Of a DNA stretch of 64,000 nt, positions 9,246-16,770 are shown piece by piece. A program made the translations under genes and the position numbers. The stretch's first letter is position 1. The number at the start of each line of letters is the position of its first letter. The stretch comes from Pedobacter agri PB92 (lineage in GTDB: Bacteria > Bacteroidota > Bacteroidia > Sphingobacteriales > Sphingobacteriaceae). Where the stretch lies: assembly GCF_000258495.1 (NCBI RefSeq), contig NZ_AJLG01000001.1:54975-118974 (forward strand). The letters are read 5' to 3'. The notes below the pieces were generated by a model. It was not told the DNA's origin. It did no database searches and saw only the letters and a program-made list of their open reading frames with translations.

Positions 9246-10513
9246 TAAGCTCTCTTCAAAGTGAAAACTGTGATTTCCGGCAAAACCCCAACTCTGCCCG
9301 GGTAGCCTAAGAAACCATAGCCAACATTAACATACAGTTGTTGTTTCTGTTCCTGGTATAAGCCAGCCCATTCTTTGTAAATATACTGAACCGGGCTCCA
9401 TTGGTACTCTTTTAAGCGAACACCAAACTGCATGCCGTGTGTATGCCCGCTAAACATGGCGTCTATCTGTGGGTATTTTTCCAGCACCTCTCCACGCCAG
9501 TGCGAGGGATCGTGACTCAATAAAAGTTTAACAGGCAAATCATCGGTATTTTGTACAGCCAATTCCATTTTGCCATATTTTGGAAAACGACCCATACCCC
9601 AATTTTCGATACCTAAAATGCCAATTTCCTCTCCATCAACCTTAAGCCTGCGGTTTTCGTTCATTAATAAATCGTAACCCATAATCTTATGTACATCAAC
9701 CATGTCTTTCAGGTTTTTAACCTTTGCAGGCGATGATTCTTTACCAAAATAATAATCACCATAATCGTGGTTGCCTAAAGAAGAATAAACGCCTAACGGA
9801 GCTTTAACTTTCGAGAAAATATCCTGATAATCTTTCACCTCATTGGTTAGATTATTCACCAAATCACCGGTGAAGAAAACAAAATCAGGTTTCTCTGCAA
9901 GCAGCATTTCTACGCCACCTTTCACCGCTGTTTTGTTATAGAAACTGCCGGAATGGATGTCAGAAATTTGTGCCATGGTAATTCCGTCAAAGGCTTTTGG
10001 GAGATTTGGAAGAATGAGATTTACCTTTCTAATCTGGTAATCATATGCGCCTGAAATAATTCCCCAGCTCAAAGAAGTTAAAGGAACTGCCGCCGCCACT
10101 AAACCAGCTTTAACCAAAAATTCTGAACGTGATATTGATTCTTCGGTTTTTAAATTGTTTGGTTGTGGAGATGTTGCACTGTCAGGTTGAGCTTTGGATG
10201 GTCTTCTGAATAACTTAATGAAAAGCCTGCGTAAATCATCAATTAATAAAAAAGGCAACATGGCCATTTTGCAGGCTACGGTTAAAAAGAAAGCCACAAG
10301 TATAATAGCCCGAAGAGTTAAAAACAGATTTAGAAATATCCCAGCAAAAACACCTACAATTAATAAAACGCTGAAGGTCCAATAGAAAATCCCGAAGATT
10401 TGCTTTGTTTTTGGTTTCCAGTTCTTAAATACTGCCATCAAGGCATTGAAGCAATAAATATCGAAGGCGGTAATAAGTATGCAAGCAGCAATAATGAAGG
10501 GTAATCTTCCCAT
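9245..10513 (-). CDS. Membrane-anchored metallophosphoesterase
   Basis: The 422-residue protein begins with about three membrane segments (residues about 5-25, 40-62, 66-90). A linker and a further hydrophobic stretch (about 133-150, preceded by SRSEF, Tat-like but without RR) lead to a calcineurin-like phosphoesterase domain. The metal-binding motifs are all present: D185-x-H187 in AQISDIHS, GDLVNN with D217, GNHD at 247-250, LLLSHDP, and GHTHG. Related YaeI-type enzymes act on phosphodiesters at the membrane, for example UDP-diacylglucosamine or nucleotides; the actual substrate is unknown. The gene stands alone between convergent and co-directional neighbours. Confidence 0.93.
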   Translation of the reverse strand: MGRLPFIIAACILITAFDIYCFNALMAVFKNWKPKTKQIFGIFYWTFSVLLIVGVFAGIFLNLFLTLRAIILVAFFLTVACKMAMLPFLLIDDLRRLFIKLFRRPSKAQPDSATSPQPNNLKTEESISRSEFLVKAGLVAAAVPLTSLSWGIISGAYDYQIRKVNLILPNLPKAFDGITMAQISDIHSGSFYNKTAVKGGVEMLLAEKPDFVFFTGDLVNNLTNEVKDYQDIFSKVKAPLGVYSSLGNHDYGDYYFGKESSPAKVKNLKDMVDVHKIMGYDLLMNENRRLKVDGEEIGILGIENWGMGRFPKYGKMELAVQNTDDLPVKLLLSHDPSHWRGEVLEKYPQIDAMFSGHTHGMQFGVRLKEYQWSPVQYIYKEWAGLYQEQKQQLYVNVGYGFLGYPGRVGVLPEITVFTLKRA

Positions 10514-10599
10514 TTAAATGTTATTAAAATAAAAAAGCTTTAATATTTCTCTCTTATTAGAAAGAAATATCAAAGCTAGTAAAATGTATAATTTAATTG

Positions 10600-12087
10600 C
10601 TATCTGAAATCGTCTTCATCTTCTTCCTCGTCAAATTCGGCATTAAATAAACTGCCAAACATATCAGAAAATCCGAAACCGCCATTCAAATAATTTTTAC
10701 TCAATTGAGAATATTCTGCCAGGCCATGCAGTACAAACTCCATCAGTAATAAAGTTTGATTTTCGCTTAACTTCGGGTGGAATTTTTTAACGGTATCATA
10801 CAAACTTGGCACCAGCATCAACGCTTTTTTGTACTGCGAATTGGTTAAGGTATCTGTTACATCAACATTGTTTCCCTCTGTAAACCACTCTGTAATTTCA
10901 GTATAGGGATTGGCCGTTTTAGATTTTTTTGCTTTTTCCGGATCAGGAAAATAACGGGCAAACAAAGTTTTTACCGCTTTGCCGATTAAGGTAGTGGCTA
11001 CATGAGCCGGGCCTTCCAGTTCACCTTCGTAAACCAACTCTATTTTACCAGTAATGGCAGGGATAATTCCAGCCAAATCAGATAACCTAACGAAAGTGTT
11101 TTTCTCCCCAGAAATTAACATTCTGCGTTCAGCGGTGCTGATTAAATTCTCGAAGGCCGAAATGGTTAATCGAGCCGAAACTCCTGATTTTTGATCAATA
11201 TATTCACTTTTACGGGCTTCAAAAGCGATTTGCTCAACTAAATCTTTTACCAGTCCGTCAGCTTCGATATTTTCTCTTTGGGCTGCGGTAAGTTTCGCTT
11301 CCTGGAAAGTAATTTTACGCGAAACTTCTATGCTTTTTGGGTAATGCGTTAAAATCTGGCTTTCAATTCTATCTTTCAGTGGGGTAACAATGCTGCCCCG
11401 ATTGGTGTAATCTTCAGGGTTTGCTGTAAACACAAACTGTATATCTAAAGGTAAACGTAACTTGAAACCACGAATTTGAATATCCTTTTCCTGAAGCATG
11501 TTAAATAATGCTACCTGGATACGGGCCTGTAAATCTGGCAACTCATTGATCACGAAAATACTTCGGTGCGCCCTGGGGATTAATCCAAAATGAATTACCC
11601 TTTCATCATTATACGTTAACTTTAATGTTGCCGCTTTAATCGGATCAACATCGCCAATTAAATCGGCAACAGTAACATCTGGCGTAGCCAGCTTTTCTGT
11701 ATAGCGTTCGCTGCGATGCAACCAGGCGATTTCAGTTTCATCTCCTTTAGTTTCAATCTCATGCTTGGCATACCACGAAATAGGATTTAAAGGATCATCA
11801 AAAATCTCGCTTCCGGCAACATAAGGAACATATTCATCTAATAAGTTGACCATTAAACGGGCAATACGCGTTTTCGCCTGGCCACGCAATCCTAAAAGTA
11901 AAATGTTATGTCGGGAAAGAATTGCAGTTTGCAGTTCTGGAATAACGGTTTCATCGTATCCAATAATTCCTTCAAACTCCGTTTTTTTATCACGTAAAAC
12001 TTTGATGAGGTTTTCGCGAAGTTCTTCTTTAACTGATCTTGATTTATAATTTGTGGCCTTTAACTGGCCTAGAGTTGTGTTTTGCAT
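10600..12087 (-). CDS. MoxR-type AAA+ ATPase
   Basis: The 495-residue ATPase of the MoxR/magnesium-chelatase-I-like group has Walker A GLRGQAKT at about residues 66-73, Walker B ending VINELPDL, an ARIQVALFNMLQE helix, sensor-1 FTANPEDYTNRG and an arginine-finger region LKDRIESQILTHYP. A C-terminal lid and an acidic tail (EEDEDD) follow. MoxR ATPases work with vWA-domain proteins in metal-cofactor insertion or complex assembly. A vWA gene lies two genes upstream on the same strand. It is often annotated as sigma-54-interacting or Mg chelatase, but lacks the GAFTGA motif. The client is unknown. Confidence 0.92.
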   Translation of the reverse strand: MQNTTLGQLKATNYKSRSVKEELRENLIKVLRDKKTEFEGIIGYDETVIPELQTAILSRHNILLLGLRGQAKTRIARLMVNLLDEYVPYVAGSEIFDDPLNPISWYAKHEIETKGDETEIAWLHRSERYTEKLATPDVTVADLIGDVDPIKAATLKLTYNDERVIHFGLIPRAHRSIFVINELPDLQARIQVALFNMLQEKDIQIRGFKLRLPLDIQFVFTANPEDYTNRGSIVTPLKDRIESQILTHYPKSIEVSRKITFQEAKLTAAQRENIEADGLVKDLVEQIAFEARKSEYIDQKSGVSARLTISAFENLISTAERRMLISGEKNTFVRLSDLAGIIPAITGKIELVYEGELEGPAHVATTLIGKAVKTLFARYFPDPEKAKKSKTANPYTEITEWFTEGNNVDVTDTLTNSQYKKALMLVPSLYDTVKKFHPKLSENQTLLLMEFVLHGLAEYSQLSKNYLNGGFGFSDMFGSLFNAEFDEEEDEDDFR

Positions 12088-12166
12088 ATATCTGTGTTAT
12101 GAGTTGCCAATTGTAGGTTGCAAGTTTGGATATTTAAACCTAAAACTTTTACCTCCAACCTTTAAC

Positions 12167-12460
12167 TTATTTACTTTTCAATTTCTTCATAAACTCAGCA
12201 ATGGCTGGTTGCAATTCTTTGAAAAGTTCATTATCTCTGTTTTTTAGAATCACCTCAGTAAACATTTTCAAGCCGATGGCAAATTCGGTACTCTGATTTT
12301 CATCTTCAAAAATAGCTTTGCTTTTTACAACATTTATAATATTGAAAAGATTATCATGATTGTCAAATTCCAGTTTTAGTGGAGCATTTTTTACCTCATC
12401 TTCGCTTGCTAAAGATATTTCTTCTAATGTTAACTTGTATTTATTTGTGCGTTTTGCCAT
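12167..12460 (-). CDS. DUF3861-like small protein
   Basis: The 97-residue protein starts MAKRTNKYKLTLEEISLA and contains KLEFDNHDNLFNII and STEFAIGLKMFTEVILKNRD, then a helical QPAIAEFMKKLK tail, which I recognise as the DUF3861 pattern. A longer in-frame start at 12484 exists, but the family start at ATG 12460 is preferred. The gene lies between the MoxR ATPase and vWA genes on the same strand with short gaps, so it may be co-expressed with them. It has no signal peptide. Function is unknown. Confidence 0.82.
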   Translation of the reverse strand: MAKRTNKYKLTLEEISLASEDEVKNAPLKLEFDNHDNLFNIINVVKSKAIFEDENQSTEFAIGLKMFTEVILKNRDNELFKELQPAIAEFMKKLKSK

Positions 12461-12540
12461 TAATAATATCTCTCGTGATTTCAATCACTTAACTATTGTC
12501 TTAGGGCCCTATATATTCAACTTCAGCCAAAAACTTCCGA

Positions 12541-13638
12541 CTATTTAACTGTTTTTCTTCTATTCTTAATGTAATCTTCAAAAATGTATTCACCCAAGCC
12601 GTTCAAAGAGCTATAGAATGCCCTGCCGCCGTTAATTTCAGTAAATTGGCGCACAAACTGTTGCAGGTATGGATCTTTAGCAATCATGAAGGTGGTAATG
12701 GGAATCTTCAACCGTTTGCATTGAGCGGCCATATTTAAGGTTTTATTAATTACCTTTCTATCCAGGCCCATACTGTTTTTATAGTATTTTCCATTTTCTT
12801 TCAAGCAGGTTGGTTTACCATCGGTAATCATAAAAATTTGCTTGTTATGGGTTTTTCTGCGGCGAAGTAAATCGGTGGCGAGTTCCAGGCCTGCAAAAGT
12901 ATTGGTATGGTAAGGCCCAACCTGTAAATATGGTAGATCTTTCACGGTAATTGGCCAGGCATCATTTCCAAAAACAACAATGTCCAATGTGTCTTTTGGA
13001 TATTTGGTTTTAATTAATTCGGCTAAAGCCATAGCCACTTTTTTAGCCGGCGTAATCCGGTCCTCACCGTACAAAATCATCGAGTGAGAAATATCGATCA
13101 TCAACACGGTTGAAGTGAGCGTTTTGAAATCCTTTTCTTCCACCTCTAAATCGCGGTCGGTCAGGGTGAAATTATTAATTCCATGATTGATCTGAGCATT
13201 CTGAATAGATGCAGTCATGTCGATCTGATCCAGACTATCTCCGAAATTATATTCCCTGCGATCGGCATTTTTCTCTTCTCCAATACCCGATTGATTGATG
13301 TTATGATTTCCCCTTCCCGATTTTTTGAGCTTGCCAAAAATTTCATCTAACGCTGATTTTCGGATAGTTTGCTCTGTTTTGGCTGTAATCTTAAATTCGC
13401 CAGATTGATTATCTTCGGTGAGGTAACCCTTATCCTTTAAATCATCAATAAAATTACCAATGCCATAATCATTATTTGTTAATTTATATTGTTTGTCGAG
13501 CTCGTTTAACCAACTCAATGCCTCTGCCGCATCTCCTGCTGTATAATTTAGCAATTCGCTAAATAATTTCAGCAACTCATCAAACCCACCTTTTGGCGTA
13601 TCGCCAGGCTTATAATCAGAAAAACGAAAACCTCTCAT
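12541..13638 (-). CDS. vWA-domain protein, MoxR partner
   Basis: The 365-residue protein has a helical N-terminal half and a C-terminal von Willebrand A domain (about residues 175-350). The MIDAS metal site is complete: DISHS at 182-186, a Thr in HTNTFAGLELA, and TDGKPT. MoxR/vWA pairs act as AAA+ chaperones that insert cofactors or assemble complexes, the vWA partner bridging to the substrate through bound Mg2+. Here it is the first gene of a probable vWA / DUF3861-like / MoxR operon read on the minus strand. No signal peptide is present, so it is cytosolic. Confidence 0.92.
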   Translation of the reverse strand: MRGFRFSDYKPGDTPKGGFDELLKLFSELLNYTAGDAAEALSWLNELDKQYKLTNNDYGIGNFIDDLKDKGYLTEDNQSGEFKITAKTEQTIRKSALDEIFGKLKKSGRGNHNINQSGIGEEKNADRREYNFGDSLDQIDMTASIQNAQINHGINNFTLTDRDLEVEEKDFKTLTSTVLMIDISHSMILYGEDRITPAKKVAMALAELIKTKYPKDTLDIVVFGNDAWPITVKDLPYLQVGPYHTNTFAGLELATDLLRRRKTHNKQIFMITDGKPTCLKENGKYYKNSMGLDRKVINKTLNMAAQCKRLKIPITTFMIAKDPYLQQFVRQFTEINGGRAFYSSLNGLGEYIFEDYIKNRRKTVK

Positions 13639-13720
13639 GTGCTTGTATTAACGATTTATCGAAGATAAAAGTTTCGATTTGGATTAATTTAAGCAGGGTG
13701 TCATATTTGGTGAGGGGAAG

Positions 13721-13820
13721 AAGTTAAAAGTGGAAAGTTAAAAGTTGAAAGTGGAAAGTCAAAAGTCAAAAGTCAAAAGTCAAAAGTCAAAAGTGGAAAG
13801 GCGAAAGGCAAAAGGCAAAC
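13721..13820. repeat. Degenerate 7-bp tandem repeat (AAAAGTC/AAAAGTG)
   Basis: The sequence is built from units such as AAAAGTC repeated five times exactly around 13757-13792, flanked by drifted units (GGAAAGT, TTAAAAG, GGCAAAA). It looks like slippage-generated purine-rich sequence. The units are too short for a CRISPR array. Confidence 0.85.
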
Positions 13821-13904
13821 TGCCAACTGAAAATTACCCAGTAATTTGGGCGTTCCCCAAGCTGCGCAAGGGGCGGGCTTTTCAGGGCTCCGCTTCGCTG
13901 CGGT

Positions 13905-13921
13905 ACCAATGAAAAATTGGT
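13905..13921. repeat. CAATGAAAAATTG-core hairpin, copy 1
   Basis: ACCAAT-GAAAA-ATTGGT forms a 6-bp stem with a 5-base loop. The same loop and inner stem recur at 40642 and, in inverted orientation, at 49228, each in an intergenic region and each next to GC-rich sequence, which suggests a dispersed repeat family. Confidence 0.7.
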
Positions 13922-13977
13922 GCTGAACCCTTACAATCCCTAACGCAAAACCCATTGCATCAAAACTGTTTATTCGT

Positions 13978-14066
13978 CCGTTGACTGAAGTCAACGGCAA
14001 TGAAATTTTTACGCTTGCGCTCGTTTCTAACGAGCGCATTAATAGTAATACGACTTTGTCGTAATA
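13978..14066. repeat. REP-like cluster of three palindromes
   Basis: Three hairpins follow one another. CCGTTGACT-GA-AGTCAACGG (13978-13997) is perfect with a 9-bp stem. GCGCTCGTT-TCT-AACGAGCGC (14017-14037) is perfect with a 9-bp stem. TAATACGAC-TTT-GTCGTAATA (14046-14066) has one mismatch pair. The close spacing and compact loops resemble REP/BIME elements mobilised by RAYT transposases. No transposase gene is in the window. Confidence 0.7.
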
Positions 14067-14108
14067 GGTGAAAACATAATTCTTAAATCGAAAAGTAACT
14101 TTGAAAAA

Positions 14109-14798
14109 TTAAAAATGTTCCAATACCAGAACAATAGCATTATTGCTTAACGCTTCCAGCTCAACCTTTTCAACATCCCAAAGTGCCAGTCCATCTCTGG
14201 CATGCATCAACCTGCCTTCAATTTCAAAAGCACCATCAATCACCAAACAAAAGAGCTTTTGATCAGGGTTATTTAACGTATAAGTTGCTTCCACGCGAGC
14301 ATCAAAAATACCTGCACTTAATTTGAATGATAATTTAGGTGTAGAAACGATTTCAATCAGCTGATTCTTGTTTTGATCAAAATCGAATTTAAAAAGCATC
14401 TCGCTCGCTCGAAGTAAAAACAGATCTGTGGTCAGCCCAATTTGAATATAGTTAATTACATCATTAGGGTAGGGGTTACTAATTTCCAAAACCTCACCTT
14501 TACCCAAATTAAGTATTTGTACTTGTCCGGTATCAACAGCAAATTCCTTTCCGCCCTGAACAATATCTAACCCACCTGTAATGGGAAAAAATATTTGGTA
14601 GGAATCTTCCTTTGATAGGAAAAAAATTAACTTTCCTGCAGCTATCGATTCATCATTGCAAACAAACAGCGTTCCTGATGGCGCCCTATGTTCATCGTGA
14701 TATTTTTCAAAGTTAAAGGTACTGTATCTCCTTAAAGTATTGCTTTCCGTTAATCCCCGTTGATCGGCTAAAAAAATCTTTCCAGGTGTTGGGCTCAT
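14109..14798 (-). CDS. Pirin-like bicupin protein
   Basis: The 229-residue protein fits the pirin/quercetinase-like bicupin group. It begins GKIFLADQRG, has a first cupin core around IFFPITGGLDIV and a second cupin ending GRLMHARDGLALWDVEKVELEALS, the usual C-terminal signature. Pirins bind a metal in the N-terminal cupin, and some act as quercetin 2,3-dioxygenases; I do not see a clear His cluster here, so enzymatic activity is doubtful. The ATG lies 1 bp after the stop of the frame-restored upstream gene, indicating translational coupling. Confidence 0.85.
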   Translation of the reverse strand: MSPTPGKIFLADQRGLTESNTLRRYSTFNFEKYHDEHRAPSGTLFVCNDESIAAGKLIFFLSKEDSYQIFFPITGGLDIVQGGKEFAVDTGQVQILNLGKGEVLEISNPYPNDVINYIQIGLTTDLFLLRASEMLFKFDFDQNKNQLIEIVSTPKLSFKLSAGIFDARVEATYTLNNPDQKLFCLVIDGAFEIEGRLMHARDGLALWDVEKVELEALSNNAIVLVLEHF

Positions 14799-14799
14799 G

Positions 14800-15307
14800 C
14801 TAACTTATTGTTTTAATGGAATGGATGCTTACAAAAGGTTGAATTTGGAAGAGATTAGTGAATGTTTCATCCGTTTCAGCTCCAGTGAACTGGGAAACTA
14901 GCAAATGATTATCGATACGCTCATGCCACACCAATGGTTTCGAAAAAAAAATTGATCGCCACCTTATGCTTTTCAATGTCATTAAAATCCGAATTAATGA
15001 TTTCGAACTTAAAATTTTCAAAAGTAAGAAAACGCCTGCCCAGGTTATCTAAAATATCGGGTATAATGCCATTAAGCTGCCGCAAGTAACCGGTAATGGC
15101 AGCGCTTACCAAAAAATGAAGTTTATCTGCCCCCGGAACATGCATCAGTAATTCTGCAAATGTGCCATATTTTCCATCTTGATTGTAAAATTGAGACTGC
15201 ATTTTAAACTCTAAAAAGCTATCTTCATGAACAAACTTATCCCAATGACTGGAATTAGAATCATCAATGATTTTCCGATAACAAAGCGTAATTATTTTTT
15301 GGGACAT
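14800..15307 (-). pseudogene. Unrecognised small protein gene with homopolymer frameshift
   Basis: A frame from ATG at 15307 runs to a stop at 14921 and would encode 128 residues. The other frame continues to a stop at 14800, 1 bp before the pirin-like start. Reducing the T9 run (A9 on the plus strand, 14943-14951) to T8 joins them into about 168 residues, reading AINFFSKPLVWHERIDNHLL across the junction. The downstream frame looks protein-like and the tight spacing to the next gene supports the joined version. I do not recognise the family; motifs include KFVHEDSFLEFK and HVPGADKLHFLVSAAITGYL. The cause could be base-calling error, phase variation at the T9 tract or a recent mutation. Confidence 0.65.
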
Positions 15308-15318
15308 GGCATAAAATT

Positions 15319-15347
15319 AAAAAAGACGTCAGGATATCCTAACGTCT
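15319..15347 (-). terminator. Intrinsic terminator of the dioxygenase gene
   Basis: Read on the minus strand, AGACGTT-AGGATATCCT-GACGTCT forms a long, nearly perfect stem followed by TTTTTT. It sits 28 bp after the stop of the intradiol-dioxygenase-like gene and upstream of the next minus-strand gene. Confidence 0.85.
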
Positions 15348-15375
15348 GTGTAAAATAAAAAAAATAGGACGAATA

Positions 15376-16107
15376 TTATGCTCTTACATTAAGTTTAAAA
15401 GTTAAATCGAAGCCAGCAGCTAAAGTTCCGCTAACTTTTGCAATTTCAATGCCCGTTTTGTCATCACTAAAAACATTATCGGCATTATTATAGGTATAAC
15501 CATTAAGGCCTTTTGAATAGCCGTTAACTAATGCAACAGCACTTCCGGCACCTTCAGGAAAAGCAATTTGTGTTACACTTAATGATGTTCCACTGGCACT
15601 ATAAACATGTACGTGAATATGAGTTGCACGCCCACTGTACCAACCAGGAAAAATAGAAGTAAAGGTTACCAGGCCATTTGCATCAGTGGTTTGGCGGCCA
15701 CGTAAAAAGTGAACAGATTGATAGTTGGTTGATTGCATGCCCGTGCCCCCGTATTCAGAATAATTACCTTCGGCATCGCAATGCCAGATATCTACAATGG
15801 CACCTGCCAAAGCAGCACAACTATTATTGATATTACCAATGGAAATCTTCGCTGTCATTTTATAACCGCTTCTGCCATCGGTTATGTCGCTGCGTACATA
15901 TGATGCCGGTACTTTTGTAGGAAATGGACCTTCGGTTTCCGTTGGCGCAACGGTACAAGTTCCATTTGTTCCTGCTGAGGTATTTGCTGTCCCCGAACCT
16001 GAGGTAGTATTACTTTCTGTATTGCCGGCTTTTTTGCAGGCTTCGATAATTACCGGAGTGGAGATTGCCCCAATCATTAAACTCCTGATGAAATTTTTTC
16101 TTTCCAT
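15376..16107 (-). CDS. Exported intradiol ring-cleavage dioxygenase-like protein
   Basis: The 243-residue protein has an N-terminal signal with a possible lipobox around Cys24 (VIIEAC), a Ser/Thr/Gly-rich linker (about 28-50) and a protocatechuate/catechol-dioxygenase-like beta-sandwich. Motifs in order are PTETEGPF, VDIWHCDAEGNYSEYG and FPGWYSGRATHIHVHV. The four Fe(III) ligands expected for the family are visible: Tyr116 (or Tyr119), Tyr157, His163 and His165. Classical enzymes cleave catechols in the cytosol; this one appears extracytoplasmic. It is a single-gene unit bounded by a terminator. The substrate is unknown. Confidence 0.9.
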   Translation of the reverse strand: MERKNFIRSLMIGAISTPVIIEACKKAGNTESNTTSGSGTANTSAGTNGTCTVAPTETEGPFPTKVPASYVRSDITDGRSGYKMTAKISIGNINNSCAALAGAIVDIWHCDAEGNYSEYGGTGMQSTNYQSVHFLRGRQTTDANGLVTFTSIFPGWYSGRATHIHVHVYSASGTSLSVTQIAFPEGAGSAVALVNGYSKGLNGYTYNNADNVFSDDKTGIEIAKVSGTLAAGFDLTFKLNVRA

Positions 16108-16318
16108 GGCTACACTGTTTTGCTTCGTTAAAATAAAAGTAGCAAACCTACTGCTGAGTAACAGCGATGTGACGATGTACGACGATTTTGTATCGTTAAA
16201 TGTTAAAATTGATTGAATTTAAAGAGCTGTTTAGGTTAAAAAGATATCAATTAGTACAATTGGGAATAGAGGTATGGTTTTTGAGCATGCGTAATTTCAT
16301 TTTGTAAAAGATTAAAAC

Positions 16319-16326
16319 TAGCTTTG
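16319..16326 (+). promoter_or_regulatory. Putative -7 element (TAGCTTTG)
   Basis: TAGCTTTG fits the Bacteroidota TAnnTTTG consensus exactly and lies 10 bp before the ATG of the small exported-protein gene, implying a very short leader. A TTTG lies 14 bp upstream, closer than the usual -33 spacing. Confidence 0.4.
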
Positions 16327-16336
16327 CCGCAAATTA

Positions 16337-16636
16337 ATGAAACACCTCGTTACCATATCACTCGTATTTTTTAGCTTAACACATTTGGCGAAAGCCGAAC
16401 GCGTTGAAGGGCTAAAACTGTTAAGTGAATATTGTAATGAGCATAAAATCAGCGTTAATAATGTAGGGAAACCAACTGTTCAGCTTAACGACGAGCATAA
16501 TCCTTATTTATTATCCTACACTGCACTTGCTTTAAGCGGCACCCAGGTTCCATCAAAAGTTGTTAAGTATGTATGCGTTAATCAGCTAATCTCTGATTTA
16601 ACCATTCGGAAAAAACCGAAAAACAATAGCCCTTAG
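16337..16636 (+). CDS. Small exported protein of unknown function
   Basis: A 99-residue protein with a plausible signal peptide (residues about 1-20, ending LAKA) and a mature part of about 79 residues holding two cysteines (one in EYCNEH, one in KYVCVNQ) and a basic tail. I do not recognise it. A consensus -7 element just upstream, and its isolated position between a divergent gene and secA, support it being a real gene rather than a chance frame. Confidence 0.6.
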   Translation: MKHLVTISLVFFSLTHLAKAERVEGLKLLSEYCNEHKISVNNVGKPTVQLNDEHNPYLLSYTALALSGTQVPSKVVKYVCVNQLISDLTIRKKPKNNSP

Positions 16637-16770
16637 GTTTCTTTTTGACAAATCTTATTATAGATTTCAACCCCTCAATTATACTATAAGCAGCCAAATT
16701 GACTTAGATAAGCCAATGGATTGGTTGTTGTAATACACTTTTTATTAATACAAATACGATTTAAAACATA

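Larger units (their letters stand above)
13639..14108. other. Repeat-rich intergenic region
   Basis: About 470 bp without a credible gene. It contains a degenerate 7-bp tandem repeat (13721-13820), a GC-rich stretch, a CAATGAAAAATTG hairpin and three successive short perfect or near-perfect palindromes (listed separately). Open frames through it have low-complexity, repeat-derived translations. Confidence 0.8.

Noticed and set aside
12167..12484. 105-residue version of the DUF3861-like protein
   Set aside because: The eight extra N-terminal residues are outside the family pattern; ATG at 12460 is preferred.
13721..13820. Possible CRISPR-like array
   Set aside because: Repeat units are about 7 bp with no spacers, so the tract is a tandem repeat, not CRISPR.
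13773..14039. 88-residue minus-strand open frame
   Set aside because: It reads through the tandem repeat and the palindromes and is a by-product of repeat sequence.
14800..15021. Separate 73-residue gene
   Set aside because: It is the second half of the frameshifted gene 14800-15307, with no independent start signal.
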